This document shows positions 32,081 through 41,106 of a stretch of DNA of 64,000 nucleotides, in pieces; positions within the stretch are counted from its first letter, which is position 1, and each line of letters starts with the position of its first letter. The stretch comes from Bacteroides timonensis (GTDB lineage Bacteria > Bacteroidota > Bacteroidia > Bacteroidales > Bacteroidaceae), in NCBI RefSeq assembly GCF_000513195.1, contig NZ_CBVI010000012.1:62001-126000 (forward strand), given 5' to 3'. The notes beneath the pieces were generated by a model. The model had not been told where the DNA came from and did no database searches. It worked only from the letters and a program-made list of their open reading frames with translations. Position numbers and translations under genes: made by a program.

Positions 32081-33003
32081 TTATTTCAATTTAGCATACA
32101 GAATATAGTTATTATCATTCTCATGAATGCTATCTGCCAACTTCTGCATACGTTCCCGGTCAGCTGCAGGAATGTTTTTAGCATCTGCCAGGTACTTTTC
32201 CAAAGTTTCTTTCAGAGTCACAGGCTCCATGTTGGCGGTATAATATCCGTTTGAACAACTATACGAAAACCAGGGAATAGGTAAATTTCTCCACTGAACT
32301 TCTGAGTCCATGCCACATACGGTAAATAATCAAAAGGCAGAAGAAATACAGACAACAAAGAGTCTTTCGTATTTGCCTTAAAGATACCCTTCGGCACCAA
32401 ACCAGGCAGTGGTATGCTCTGTACAGCCTGTCCTTTCAAATCATAAGCCAACAGAGATCTTGCATTCCATGGAAGTAAGTATATACGGCTCACCGGCTTC
32501 ATCTATCTGGGCATCATAGATTAACTGATACTCACCGGGACCTTGTCCCAAAGATCCCACATTGCCAAGGAACTTCCCTGATTTATCGAGGTACGACTGA
32601 TACAGTAAATGTCAGATAGATCTTTAATACTAACGTTTATTTTCACCAGGCAACAGAAATACACATCCTTCATGCTCAATCCCGGAAAAGCTTCCAGTAA
32701 CCGCACAGAAAATTTGATAGCCTCATCCGATTCTCCTCTTGCCGAATAGACAGAAGCAATGTAACGGTTCACCTGCGCTTTATGCCCACCACGTATGAAG
32801 AAACCTTCAGCCAATTGCATATAGAATAACATGCTGTCCATGTTATTGGAATGATGATAAACTGCCCTTCCTTTATTATACAAATTCAAACCAATTGCGA
32901 AAGAATCGGGTATTATCCGGAAACTTTCACTTATCGGCGCCTTCTCTCTCCCACAAGAAAAGAGGAAAAAAAGTATCAAAAATAGGAATAACAGTTTCTT
33001 CAT
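32081..33003 (-). pseudogene. Decayed lipoprotein with 6-bladed beta-propeller remnants
   Basis: Pieces of one protein lie in several frames. 33003 to about 32600: lipoprotein start (FLFLILFFLFSCGREK) and a helical stretch. About 32600-32480: another frame reads LDKSGKFLGNVGSLGQGPG, the marker of Bacteroides 6-bladed beta-propeller lipoproteins. About 32490-32310: a third frame reads IYLLPWNARSLLAYDLKGQ. 32311-32081: a last frame reads LPIPWFSYSCSNGYYTANME to the stop. At least three frameshifts separate them and the total is shorter than the family's usual 380 residues, so decay is more likely than programmed shifting. Sequencing error is possible but would need several events. Confidence 0.75.
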
Positions 33004-33015
33004 AATTTTGACTGA

Positions 33016-34467
33016 TTACCGATTACGCTTTAAAACTATGCGATCTGTAATAGTAGCGGGCAACTCCTTTTCATAGTGGGTAACCATAATCATGGTTTTA
33101 TCCTGCCGGCGACAAAATGCTTCGATTATCTTCTTTACCCGCCGACGATTGTATGTATCCAGACCATGCAAAGGCTCATCCAGTATCAATAATTCCGGAT
33201 CTTTTACAAAAGCACGTGCCAGAAGAGCCAAACGTTGCTCACCACTGGATAATTGCAAAAAAGGTTTGTCTTTTAAGGCAGCAATACCGAAAATATCCAT
33301 CCACCATTCGCAAACAGACATCTGCTCCGCTTTCGGGCGCTTGTATAGTCCGATACTGTCGTGCAGGCCGGAGGCAACTATTTCAATCGCCGGTAGATTC
33401 TTCAAATAAGCACGGTGCATTTCAGGGCTGACATAACCAATATGTTTCTTTATTTCCCAAATGCTCTCCCCCGTCCCTCTCTTTCTCCCGAACAGACTGA
33501 TATCGCAAGCGTATGATTGAGGATTATCGGCACACACAAGACTAAGTAAAGTAGACTTTCCCGCTCCATTCTCACCACTCAACGCCCACTTCTGTCCGCG
33601 CATCACTGTCCAGTCTAGTTCTTTCAAAATAGTACGGTCACCATAGCGAATACTGACTTTATTCAATCGAACCACTTCATCGGATACATAATTGGTATTA
33701 TCATAAGGAAGGTCAATAATGCGCTGCTGTAAATCTTCGGGTACAAGTATATCTGCATTCCGGAATATGGTAAGATATTGATCACGTTGCATCATTTGCC
33801 CTACCGTACGATTTGCTATCGGCAGCACTTTATTAATATATGAGGGAATATCATCCATCATAGAAAGTATCAGGATGAGTTGCACGGCAGAGCGTTTGGC
33901 TAGTCCTGCCAACAAAGTATTCAGCAATTCACGGGTCTGGGCATCCAGTCCAATGAAAGGATTATCCATGATAAGAACACGGGGAGCTGTAAGCAGTGCT
34001 TTCACTAACTGAAATTTACGCAACTCACCACTGGAAAGAAGAATCATCGGCTTATCCAGCATAGGTTCAATACGGAATAATTCAAAAAGTTCTTGTTTCA
34101 GTTTTTCATCCCTGACTTCTCCCAACATATCCCTAACAAACGGAACATCATCATGATCATGAGTATTCCAGCGCTGCTGATAATAATAGTTGGCATCCGC
34201 CGAACCATACGTATCGCGAAAAGCAATATATTTGATATTCTCATAGACTGTTTTTGACGTTGAAGGAGAAAAGTCATAGGTTATTGTTCCTTCCTTCAAA
34301 GGGTATTTTCCGATAAGCATATCTACCAAAAGGCTTTTTCCGGAACCATTAGGTCCGACAATGGTAATGTGTTCATCTGCCGGAAAAGATGCGGAAGCAG
34401 GTGCAGCTAATCGCACAAGCGGATTACGGGCCACACCACCCGTCAAACATATAGTATATGGTTGCAT
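33016..34467 (-). CDS. ABC ATPase with two nucleotide-binding domains (ModF-like)
   Basis: 483 residues, two ABC cassettes in one chain with no membrane segments. First: Walker A GPNGSGKS, signature LLSSGELRKF, Walker B VLIMDNPFIGLD. Second: Walker A GENGAGKST, signature LSSGEQRLALLARAF, Walker B LLILDEPLHGLD and H-loop VTHYEKE. The size and layout match E. coli ModF (490), a molybdate-linked protein of undefined role. No molybdate transporter is nearby. Confidence 0.87.
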   Translation of the reverse strand: MQPYTICLTGGVARNPLVRLAAPASASFPADEHITIVGPNGSGKSLLVDMLIGKYPLKEGTITYDFSPSTSKTVYENIKYIAFRDTYGSADANYYYQQRWNTHDHDDVPFVRDMLGEVRDEKLKQELFELFRIEPMLDKPMILLSSGELRKFQLVKALLTAPRVLIMDNPFIGLDAQTRELLNTLLAGLAKRSAVQLILILSMMDDIPSYINKVLPIANRTVGQMMQRDQYLTIFRNADILVPEDLQQRIIDLPYDNTNYVSDEVVRLNKVSIRYGDRTILKELDWTVMRGQKWALSGENGAGKSTLLSLVCADNPQSYACDISLFGRKRGTGESIWEIKKHIGYVSPEMHRAYLKNLPAIEIVASGLHDSIGLYKRPKAEQMSVCEWWMDIFGIAALKDKPFLQLSSGEQRLALLARAFVKDPELLILDEPLHGLDTYNRRRVKKIIEAFCRRQDKTMIMVTHYEKELPATITDRIVLKRNR

Positions 34468-34498
34468 TATTTCAGACGTATTTTGTTTAGTGATGCCA

Positions 34499-34532
34499 CA
34501 AAGATACCAAGTTTTCCTTCTAAATGCTCAAA
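34499..34532 (-). promoter_or_regulatory. Promoter for the ModF-like gene
   Basis: On the minus strand TTTG (34532-34529), a 22-nt spacer, then TATCTTTG (34506-34499). Both elements fit the Bacteroides consensus. About 32 nt before the ATG. Confidence 0.6.
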
Positions 34533-34660
34533 ATGAGAGCAGTTTAATCAATTCTTCCTTTTTTAAGCAACTAACATGAAAAATAATCCATATATTGGGA
34601 AACAATTTCCCCAGGAAATATGTTTCTTTAAAAGACATGTATCAAAAGTATTAAAAAAGG

Positions 34661-34882
34661 ATGGAAAAAACATTCGCTAAAAGATATTGGCCTACAATCG
34701 TAGGTGCAATAGTCGGGGCTATAAGCGGCTATCTATATTGGAGGTATGTCGGCTGTAGTACGGGTACTTGTCCAATTACCTCATCTCCACTAAACAGCAC
34801 ATTGTGGGGAACTGTCATAGGTGGCCTATCAGGAAACATTTTGCAACCAAATATTTTAAGGAAGAACAATCAAGATAAATAA
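34661..34882 (+). CDS. DUF6132 family small membrane protein
   Basis: 73 residues, with two hydrophobic helices (TIVGAIVGAISGYLYWRY and LWGTVIGGLSGNIL) joined by a loop with GCSTGTCPITSSP. The Cys pair and 'CPITSSP' loop are typical of a Bacteroidetes family often found near sulfur-transfer or redox genes. None of those are adjacent here. Function unknown. Confidence 0.75.
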   Translation: MEKTFAKRYWPTIVGAIVGAISGYLYWRYVGCSTGTCPITSSPLNSTLWGTVIGGLSGNILQPNILRKNNQDK

Positions 34883-34893
34883 TACAGGAGTCT

Positions 34894-35058
34894 ATGGAGA
34901 AAAAATCAACATCAGAACGCCCGTCGGGTCATGCCTATGAGCTTTCCGGAATGTTTTCTCAGGTTCTCCGTACGGCATTGGATAGGTTTATTTTTCTGCA
35001 TAATAATATTGAAAAAAAATTAGCGATATACCAGCTGGAATATATAAACTTGAATTAA
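34894..35058 (+). CDS. Possible 54-residue peptide
   Basis: An open frame (MEKKSTSERPSGHAYELSGM...) begins 11 nt after the DUF6132 stop and is preceded by a good Shine-Dalgarno-like AGGAG 4 nt upstream of the ATG, which is rare in this genome. No recognised family. It may be the truncated start of a lost gene. Confidence 0.3.
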   Translation: MEKKSTSERPSGHAYELSGMFSQVLRTALDRFIFLHNNIEKKLAIYQLEYINLN

Positions 35059-35159
35059 TGGATATAAGCGAAATTACCTGAAAATGGATATCGCTAAAGA
35101 ATAACACAAACTATAATATAATGCCCAAACTCTCAATTAAATGTATCCGGGCGAATACA

Positions 35160-35196
35160 GATTCGCCCCTACAAGTAAGACTACTTGTAGGGGCGA
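35160..35196. terminator. Bidirectional hairpin (TCGCCCCTACAAGTA stem)
   Basis: A perfect 15-bp stem with a 4-nt loop, TCGCCCCTACAAGTA / TACTTGTAGGGGCGA, just downstream of the pullulanase stop on the minus strand. A partial repeat of the arm (GGGCGAATACAGATTCGCCC) lies beside it, so this is also a repeat-type sequence. Confidence 0.65.
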
Positions 35197-35221
35197 TGTT
35201 TTATCATAAGATATACTGTTC

Positions 35222-37219
35222 TTATTTATAAATAATCAATGCAGACTGCGCCGGAACGATCATTTCTGATCCGTAAAGCGTACCCAATCCTTTTTCACTG
35301 ATAAAGCCATCCTTGCAAACAACTGTATACTTACCCTCGGGAACTGTTAGTTTAGCAGGTTCTTTACGTGAGTTCAATGCCACTATAATATCTTCCCATG
35401 TATCACTGTTGGCATGTTCTTTCAAACGGTAGGCTATCAAGTTACTGCCTTCCACCGGAAGGAATTCCAAATGCTTACGTACCAGATCCGCATCTCCCAT
35501 GCGGAAAGCAGGGTGATTCTTGCGTAACTGTATCAGACCTTTATAATAAGCGAAAACATCTGCATGTTCTGCTTTACGTTTCCAGTCAATAGCATTAATA
35601 GAGTCAGGACTTTGGTAACTGTTATGCACGCCCTTCTTATCACGCATCACCTCTTCACCGGCATAAATAAACGGTATGCCTTGTGAAGTAAATACAGCCG
35701 TTTGAGCCAATTTATCCAATTTTATCAACTCCTGTGGCGTAATACCCGGAACACTTGCATTCAGTCTGTCAACCAAGCACATATCATCATGGCAAGAAAC
35801 ATAACTGACCATCTGTGCCGGCTGTTCAGCCCAGGAAGCCTTACTATAATTCACCAAATCATTGTCCACTTGCGGATGCTTGACAGCACCAACAATACCA
35901 AACTTGATACTCTCCTCTCCCCCCGGAACTCCGGCAAGAAAAGCACCTTGATGATTGTCATTGAACGGACCACGCAATCCATCACGCATTTCATCAGAAA
36001 ATGCAGCAATACCCGGCATCCGGTAAGTATTCGCTTTCATAGCCAACGAGTCTTCCGGCATCTGGGGAGCTTTAGCCGCCCAACCTTCACCATAAATAAT
36101 GATACTCGGGTCAACTGCTGTAGCTGCCTTACGAATTTCATTCATCGTTGCTATATCATGAATCCCCATCAGATCAAAGCGGAAACCGTCAAGGTGATAT
36201 TCGTTAAGCCAATGCAACACAGACTCTATCATATATTTCCGCATCATAGGACGGTTACTTGCCGTTTCATTGCCGCAAGCGGAAGCGTCAGCAAAGCTGC
36301 CGTCCGGCATCTGGCGATAAAAATATCCCGGCACCGTACGTTCAAAGTTGCTTTCAGCCGTATTGAATGTATGGTTATACACCACGTCCAACACTACGCG
36401 AATTCCTGCTTTATGCAACGCCTGCACCATCTGTTTGAACTCTTTAATACGAACAGCAGGATCATAAGGATCGGTAGAATATGAACCATCAGGCACATTA
36501 TAATTCTGCGGATCATATCCCCAATTGTATTTGTTTTCATCCAATCTGGTCTCGTCTACGGAAGCATAGTCATAAGATGGCAAAAGATGTACGTGTGTCA
36601 CGCCCAATTCTTTCAAGTGATCAATACCGGTTGCCAATTGTTCAGGACTCAATGTACCTTCTTCTGTCAATGCCAGGAATTTACCTTTGTGCTGAATACC
36701 GGAAGAAGGATCAATAGAGAAATCACGGTGATGCATTTCATAGATAATCGCATCTACCGGAGAAGCCAACGCAGGCCGTTTATCTGCTGCCCAGCCTTCG
36801 GGATCAGTCGCACTCATATCTATAATTGCGGCACGCTTTCCGTTCACTCCTACGGATTTGGCATTGATACCCGGAGTATCTCCCAACCATTTATCTTTAA
36901 TCTTCACATTGAATGTATAGAATTTCCCTATCAGGTCTTTCTCCACCTTTGCTGTCCAGGTTCCTTCCTTATCAGCCACCATTGAAACGGTTTCATAAGC
37001 ATGACCACCGTCACCGGTATCAAACAACATCAGACGTACTTCATCGGCAGTGGGTGCCCACAATGTAAAACTTGTAACTTCAGGAGTATACTCCATCTCC
37101 GTCAAGTCATCCGAGCGGACAGGATACAGTTCATAAGATGCGTACTCTTTTTTTGCCGGAGAACAACTGACAATCGTAGCAGCCGCCACTCCAATCAAGG
37201 CAAGTTCATTCATTTTCAT
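35222..37219 (-). CDS. pulA: Type I pullulanase (GH13_14), lipoprotein
   Basis: 665 residues that cleave alpha-1,6 branches of pullulan, glycogen or starch products. Lipobox IVSCSPAKK (Cys about residue 19). CBM48-like N-domain (FTLWAPTADEVRLMLFD, about 50-150), then the GH13 barrel with the pullulanase-specific YNWGYDPQNY (about 230), region I DVVYNHTF, nucleophile Asp in DGFRFDLMGI, acid/base Glu in IIYGEGW and transition-state Asp in VSCHDD. C-terminal beta domain from about 575. Likely on the outer membrane or in the periplasm. A 7-bp repeat array lies in its upstream region. Confidence 0.93.
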   Translation of the reverse strand: MKMNELALIGVAAATIVSCSPAKKEYASYELYPVRSDDLTEMEYTPEVTSFTLWAPTADEVRLMLFDTGDGGHAYETVSMVADKEGTWTAKVEKDLIGKFYTFNVKIKDKWLGDTPGINAKSVGVNGKRAAIIDMSATDPEGWAADKRPALASPVDAIIYEMHHRDFSIDPSSGIQHKGKFLALTEEGTLSPEQLATGIDHLKELGVTHVHLLPSYDYASVDETRLDENKYNWGYDPQNYNVPDGSYSTDPYDPAVRIKEFKQMVQALHKAGIRVVLDVVYNHTFNTAESNFERTVPGYFYRQMPDGSFADASACGNETASNRPMMRKYMIESVLHWLNEYHLDGFRFDLMGIHDIATMNEIRKAATAVDPSIIIYGEGWAAKAPQMPEDSLAMKANTYRMPGIAAFSDEMRDGLRGPFNDNHQGAFLAGVPGGEESIKFGIVGAVKHPQVDNDLVNYSKASWAEQPAQMVSYVSCHDDMCLVDRLNASVPGITPQELIKLDKLAQTAVFTSQGIPFIYAGEEVMRDKKGVHNSYQSPDSINAIDWKRKAEHADVFAYYKGLIQLRKNHPAFRMGDADLVRKHLEFLPVEGSNLIAYRLKEHANSDTWEDIIVALNSRKEPAKLTVPEGKYTVVCKDGFISEKGLGTLYGSEMIVPAQSALIIYK

Positions 37220-37229
37220 GGTAGTTATT

Positions 37230-37271
37230 TTAAGTATTAAGTATCAAGTATTAAGTATTAGGTATGAGATA
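37230..37271. repeat. Six tandem 7-bp units (TTAAGTA)
   Basis: TTAAGTA, TTAAGTA, TCAAGTA, TTAAGTA, TTAGGTA and TGAGATA run without gap up to the ruvC stop codon, filling the 52-nt space before the pullulanase start. Confidence 0.75.
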
Positions 37272-37841
37272 TTATCGCTTTACTTTATCGGGATTCTTGG
37301 CGATGAAATCTTTCCAGCCGTGATATCCTTTCTCTACTGTAGGACGTCCCATTTGCAGAAAGTGGCAATAAGCGGCGGCAAGACCATCCGTAGCATCCAT
37401 AAATGTAGGCATATCTTCCTTTGCAAAATGCAACATGCGTTGCAACATATCCGCTACCTGCTCCTTAGAAGCCTGACCGTTTCCGGTGATAGCCATTTTG
37501 ATTTTTAAAGGAGCATATTCCGTAATCGGTATGTCCCGGCTGAGAGCGGCCGCCATGGCAACACCTTGTGCACGCCCCAACTTCAGCATAGACTGTACAT
37601 TCTTCCCGAAAAAGGGTGCTTCAATGGCAAGTTCATCAGGCAGATAGCTCTCGATAATACTCAACACCCGTTCGTGTATATGACGTAACTTCAGGTAATG
37701 ATCACCCATTTTACGCAGATCAATAATGCCCATAGCTATCATCTCAGGTTTTGTTCCCTGTACACGCAAAACTCCGTATCCCATAATGGTCGTACCGGGG
37801 TCAATGCCCAGAATTATCTTTTCCTTGACAGGCTGTATCAC
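37272..37841 (-). CDS. ruvC: Holliday-junction endonuclease RuvC
   Basis: 189 residues. The four acidic catalytic positions are visible: ILGIDPGT (Asp), LAIEAPFFG (Glu) and [12 protein letters not shown] (Asp pair). It resolves Holliday junctions with RuvAB in recombinational repair. It overlaps the DUF4286 gene by 4 nt, giving coupled translation. Confidence 0.95.
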   Translation of the reverse strand: MIQPVKEKIILGIDPGTTIMGYGVLRVQGTKPEMIAMGIIDLRKMGDHYLKLRHIHERVLSIIESYLPDELAIEAPFFGKNVQSMLKLGRAQGVAMAAALSRDIPITEYAPLKIKMAITGNGQASKEQVADMLQRMLHFAKEDMPTFMDATDGLAAAYCHFLQMGRPTVEKGYHGWKDFIAKNPDKVKR

Positions 37842-38143
37842 TCTATCACCTCCATCAGTGTAGGAAACCCTACCACTTTATCCTGGAATATCTTAACCAG
37901 TTCTTCGTTCAACTTCGTTCCCTGTTCCAGATGCCAACGATGCAAGATACCGGAATTTTCCACTTCGAACTGAAGGGAATAACAGGTACTACCCTCTTCA
38001 CGATGACTGAGTATACGAACAATGCGCGGTGTATGCAATGACCCTGTCTTTTCTACTTCGGGTAAATAGAATTCTTTGATCCAGATCAGGAAGTTATCTT
38101 CCTGTCCTTCTTCTACTTGATAGGTGGTATTATAAATCAGCAT
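37838..38143 (-). CDS. DUF4286 family protein
   Basis: 101 residues from the ATG giving [17 protein letters not shown] longer frame to 38179 has an unlikely leader. The small alpha/beta ferredoxin-like protein ([37 protein letters not shown]) matches DUF4286, a conserved Bacteroidetes neighbour of ruvC. No known function. Confidence 0.88.
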   Translation of the reverse strand: MLIYNTTYQVEEGQEDNFLIWIKEFYLPEVEKTGSLHTPRIVRILSHREEGSTCYSLQFEVENSGILHRWHLEQGTKLNEELVKIFQDKVVGFPTLMEVIE

Positions 38144-38198
38144 ATTTTTTTCTTTCACTTTGTTTCGCAAACATAGCAATTATTTCAGAATAATGCAT

Positions 38199-38206
38199 TA
38201 TATTTG
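38199..38206 (+). promoter_or_regulatory. -7 box (TATATTTG) for tRNA-Ala
   Basis: TATATTTG matches TAnnTTTG 54 nt before the mature tRNA start. The -33 position has TTTC rather than TTTG. Confidence 0.5.
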
Positions 38207-38259
38207 CGCCATCAAAAAGAGAGAAACCTCGCAAACGTTAGCGAAGGGTCAAAAAAAGG

Positions 38260-38336
38260 GGGGGGTTAGCTCATCTGGCTAGAGCGCGACACTGGCAGTG
38301 TCGAGGTGATCGGTTCGAGTCCGATACTCTCCACCA
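38260..38336 (+). tRNA. tRNA-Ala (GGC)
   Basis: Cloverleaf by eye: acceptor GGGGGGT with ACTCTCC, containing the G3-U70 pair that identifies alanine tRNA. D-arm GCTC...GAGC. Anticodon stem CGACA/TGTCG with loop CTGGCAG, anticodon GGC. T-arm ATCGG-TTCGAGT-CCGAT. The 3' CCA is encoded. 77 nt with CCA. Confidence 0.95.
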
Positions 38337-38345
38337 TAGAAAACG

Positions 38346-38380
38346 AGGGATATATCAGAAAGATGATATATTCCTTTTTT
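38346..38380 (+). terminator. Rho-independent terminator after tRNA-Ala
   Basis: An 11-bp stem, AGGGATATATC with GATATATTCCT (one G-U pair), followed by TTTTT. Confidence 0.75.
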
Positions 38381-38517
38381 ATTCCATTTCCCCATCTATC
38401 TTTTATAAATCCGGAAAAGTAGTAAGTGAATAAAGTGAAATGGTTCATTCAAGCATTCACACTCAAACGAACCATTTCACCTTTAATCAAACAATGTAAT
38501 GATTGCTAAAACTTATC

Positions 38518-39204
38518 CTATTTTAACTTAAACGTCACAGGCACTGTAAACTTGCAGCGTACGGGTACGCCACGTTGTTTTCCGGGCTTCCATTTCGGCA
38601 TGGTAGAAATAACGCGAACCGCTTCTTTGTCCAGATAAGGATCAACGCCTCTTATCACGGTCACATCCACGATACTACCATCCTTGTTTACAACAAACTG
38701 CACAGTTACACGCCCCTGGGTTCCATTCTCTTGTGGAATGGTGGGATACTTGATATTCTTACTCAAATACTGTAAAAGACCGACTGTACCACCATTGAGA
38801 AATTGCGGATTTTCTTCCACAACTTCAAAAATCTCATCTTCTACCGGCACATCTTCGTCCACAGTGACTGGTATATGTTTCACTACCACATCCTCACCGG
38901 TTTCTTCCGAAGAGGCGAAATTGGTTTCTTCTACATTAGCGTCATCATCTATTATTGTCAATACATCATTAATAGGAGTAACCTGAGGTGGAGGTGGGGG
39001 AGCAACCTCAGGCTGCCTTGTAAGAGGGATCTCCATGTCCTGTTCAAACACATTTTCGACGATACGACCACTCGTGTCAATCTTAATATCACGCGTCCAT
39101 TCAAACGCTACGAACATGAAGGCAAGTACGACTACATAACCCACAAGTAACCACGTGGGTCTCTTGCTTTCCAAGTTTGCTTTGGGTGTTTTTTTGGTTT
39201 CCAT
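38518..39204 (-). CDS. tonB: Energy transducer TonB
   Basis: 228 residues: N-terminal membrane anchor (WLLVGYVVVLAFMFVAF, about residues 18-35), periplasmic spacer with a proline run (APPPPPQVTP) and acidic linker, and a C-terminal TonB domain (about 140-228) with VQFVVNKDGSIVDVTVIRG, VISTMPKWKPGKQRG and VPVTFKLK. It passes ExbBD proton-motive energy to outer-membrane receptors. No exbBD genes nearby. Confidence 0.92.
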   Translation of the reverse strand: METKKTPKANLESKRPTWLLVGYVVVLAFMFVAFEWTRDIKIDTSGRIVENVFEQDMEIPLTRQPEVAPPPPPQVTPINDVLTIIDDDANVEETNFASSEETGEDVVVKHIPVTVDEDVPVEDEIFEVVEENPQFLNGGTVGLLQYLSKNIKYPTIPQENGTQGRVTVQFVVNKDGSIVDVTVIRGVDPYLDKEAVRVISTMPKWKPGKQRGVPVRCKFTVPVTFKLK

Positions 39205-39440
39205 AGTTTACAAATTAGTTACTATATAATGTCTTCCGTTAAGAATCCGACACTATACAGATATTGTTAGTAATACGAAAACACTTGTGGCCACTATTTT
39301 CTGTAATAAAGATAGTTGAATAGCTATTAAGTTGTTATCAGAGAGGCCTATTAATATACTTTTTTAATATCTGTTCGAAAAAATTGCTTAGCAAAAAGAT
39401 TATTTACGCCGGAATACTTAAGAATACTAAAAAAAGCTGC

Positions 39441-39448
39441 TACCTTTG
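39441..39448 (+). promoter_or_regulatory. -7 box (TACCTTTG) for the 76-aa gene
   Basis: TAnnTTTG match 23 nt before the ATG at 39471. Confidence 0.45.
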
Positions 39449-39470
39449 CCTAACAAATCAATCATAAAAA

Positions 39471-39701
39471 ATGAAACAAACTAAATCAGGGAAAAGCGAC
39501 ATCATACTGCATACGCTTAACCCTTATGACCCTGAAATGCAGCGTTACCTTTCCCTCTCTAAAAAAATCGAGCAATTGATGAATAATGCGGAAGATGAAA
39601 ATGACTCATGTATTCCTATTGAGCTTGTAGCAGAATTCTGTGTATTGCAAGAAAAACTTTATCAGAAAGCACTAAAAAAGAACAAAGAAGAAGCTAATTA
39701 A
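39471..39701 (+). CDS. Small hypothetical protein (76 aa)
   Basis: A soluble, charged, probably helical protein (EMQRYLSLSKKIEQLMNNAEDEND ... ELVAEFCVLQEKLYQKALKK is the visible layout, each helix under 25 residues). No signal peptide, no recognised family. A promoter-like box precedes it. Confidence 0.55.
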   Translation: MKQTKSGKSDIILHTLNPYDPEMQRYLSLSKKIEQLMNNAEDENDSCIPIELVAEFCVLQEKLYQKALKKNKEEAN

Positions 39702-39770
39702 CCTCCCACAAAGATAAGAAGGACGGTGCATAGCCGACAAGGATAATGATTATCCGCAATCTATACGATT

Positions 39771-39914
39771 CGTACCCGGCCCGTACCAGGTCCGTAGTTG
39801 CTCCGTATCTAAGAAATCAGGTAAAATATAGAGCTGATACAGAGCATCTACGGACTTGATACGGACCTGATACGGAGATTGCGTGGAGATTGCATGGAGA
39901 TACTACGAAGATTT
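39771..39914. repeat. 11-bp tandem array with dyad symmetry (CGTA x4 ... TACGGA x7)
   Basis: CGTA starts at 39771, 39782, 39793 and 39804. After a spacer, TACGGA-type units start at 39838, 39849, 39860, 39871, 39882, 39893 and 39904. All steps are 11 bp. It is the same architecture and core as the array at 15.7 kb, in the 341-nt gap before pheS. Confidence 0.87.
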
Positions 39915-39994
39915 ACACCTAACCAGCCACAGACTTTTTCCCCGCGACAGATTAATTTTATAAAAAGATTGGGAGCGAAATCATGATAAAGTTG

Positions 39995-40002
39995 TATCTT
40001 TG
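39995..40002 (+). promoter_or_regulatory. -7 box (TATCTTTG) for pheS
   Basis: TAnnTTTG match 40 nt before the pheS ATG at 40043. A weak TTGG lies near the -33 position. Confidence 0.5.
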
Positions 40003-40042
40003 CACTGTTTTATGTATTTCAGAAATAAATAATAACGACGAT

Positions 40043-41062
40043 ATGATAGATAAAATCAACCAGCTTCTGCAAGAAGTGGAAGCACTGAAAGCTGCCAACG
40101 CCGAGGAACTGGAAGCGCTCCGCATCAAATACCTTAGTAAAAAAGGTGCTATCAATGACTTGATGGCAGACTTCCGCAACGTGGCTGCCGAACAGAAGAA
40201 AGAAGTCGGCATGAGACTGAATGAACTGAAAAACAAGGCGCAGGAAAAGATTAACGCCCTGAAAGAACAGTTCGAAAGCCAGGATACGGATTGTGACGAC
40301 ATTGACCTCACCCGTTCCGCTTATCCGGTAGAACTGGGTACACGCCACCCGCTCACCATCGTAAAAAACGAAATCATCGATATATTTGCACGTCTGGGTT
40401 TCAGTATTGCCGAAGGTCCGGAAATTGAGGATGACTGGCACGTGTTCTCCGCATTGAATTTTGCTGAAGATCACCCCGCGCGCGATATGCAGGATACTTT
40501 CTTCATCGAAGCACATCCTGACATCGTATTGCGTACGCACACTTCATCCGTACAAACACGCGTTATGGAAGTCTCACAACCTCCTATCCGCATTATTTGT
40601 CCGGGACGCGTATATCGTAACGAAGCTATCAGCTATCGCGCACACTGCTTTTTCCACCAGGTAGAGGCGTTGTACGTAGATAAAGACGTATCTTTCACTG
40701 ATCTGAAACAGGTGTTATTGCTCTTTGCCAAAGAAATGTTCGGCGAAGATACCAAGATCCGTCTGCGTCCGTCTTATTTCCCGTTCACGGAACCTAGTGC
40801 CGAAATGGACATCAGTTGTAACATTTGTGGTGGAAAGGGCTGTCCGTTCTGCAAGCATACCGGCTGGGTAGAAATCCTAGGTTGCGGTATGGTAGACCCC
40901 AACGTATTGGAAAGTAACGGTATCGACAGTAAGGTATACAGCGGATACGCCCTCGGTATGGGTATCGAGCGTATTACGAACCTGAAATATCAGGTGAAAG
41001 ACCTTCGTATGTTCTCCGAAAACGACACAAGATTCCTGAAGGAATTCGAAGCCGCTTACTAA
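40043..41062 (+). CDS. pheS: Phenylalanyl-tRNA synthetase alpha subunit
   Basis: 339 residues from the ATG giving MIDKINQLLQEVEALKAAN. The frame is open further upstream but the leader overlaps the promoter. N-terminal coiled-coil (1-90), then the class II core: motif 1 region LGTRHPLTIVKNEI, motif 2 IICPGRVYRNEA, and motif 3 GYALGMGIERI. A Cys-rich insertion (CNICGGKGCPFCKHTGW) is family-typical. Works as an alpha2beta2 tetramer with PheT, which is not adjacent. Confidence 0.95.
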   Translation: MIDKINQLLQEVEALKAANAEELEALRIKYLSKKGAINDLMADFRNVAAEQKKEVGMRLNELKNKAQEKINALKEQFESQDTDCDDIDLTRSAYPVELGTRHPLTIVKNEIIDIFARLGFSIAEGPEIEDDWHVFSALNFAEDHPARDMQDTFFIEAHPDIVLRTHTSSVQTRVMEVSQPPIRIICPGRVYRNEAISYRAHCFFHQVEALYVDKDVSFTDLKQVLLLFAKEMFGEDTKIRLRPSYFPFTEPSAEMDISCNICGGKGCPFCKHTGWVEILGCGMVDPNVLESNGIDSKVYSGYALGMGIERITNLKYQVKDLRMFSENDTRFLKEFEAAY

Positions 41063-41070
41063 CATAAGTA

Positions 41071-41094
41071 GAGAGTTGAGAATTCTCAACTCTC
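41071..41094. terminator. Perfect 24-bp palindrome between pheS and the MFS gene
   Basis: GAGAGTTGAGAA followed directly by its complement TTCTCAACTCTC, then A/T-rich sequence. It could fold into a stem with no real loop or act as a protein site. It occupies most of the 44-nt gap. Confidence 0.5.
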
Positions 41095-41106
41095 AATTTA
41101 ATAAGA

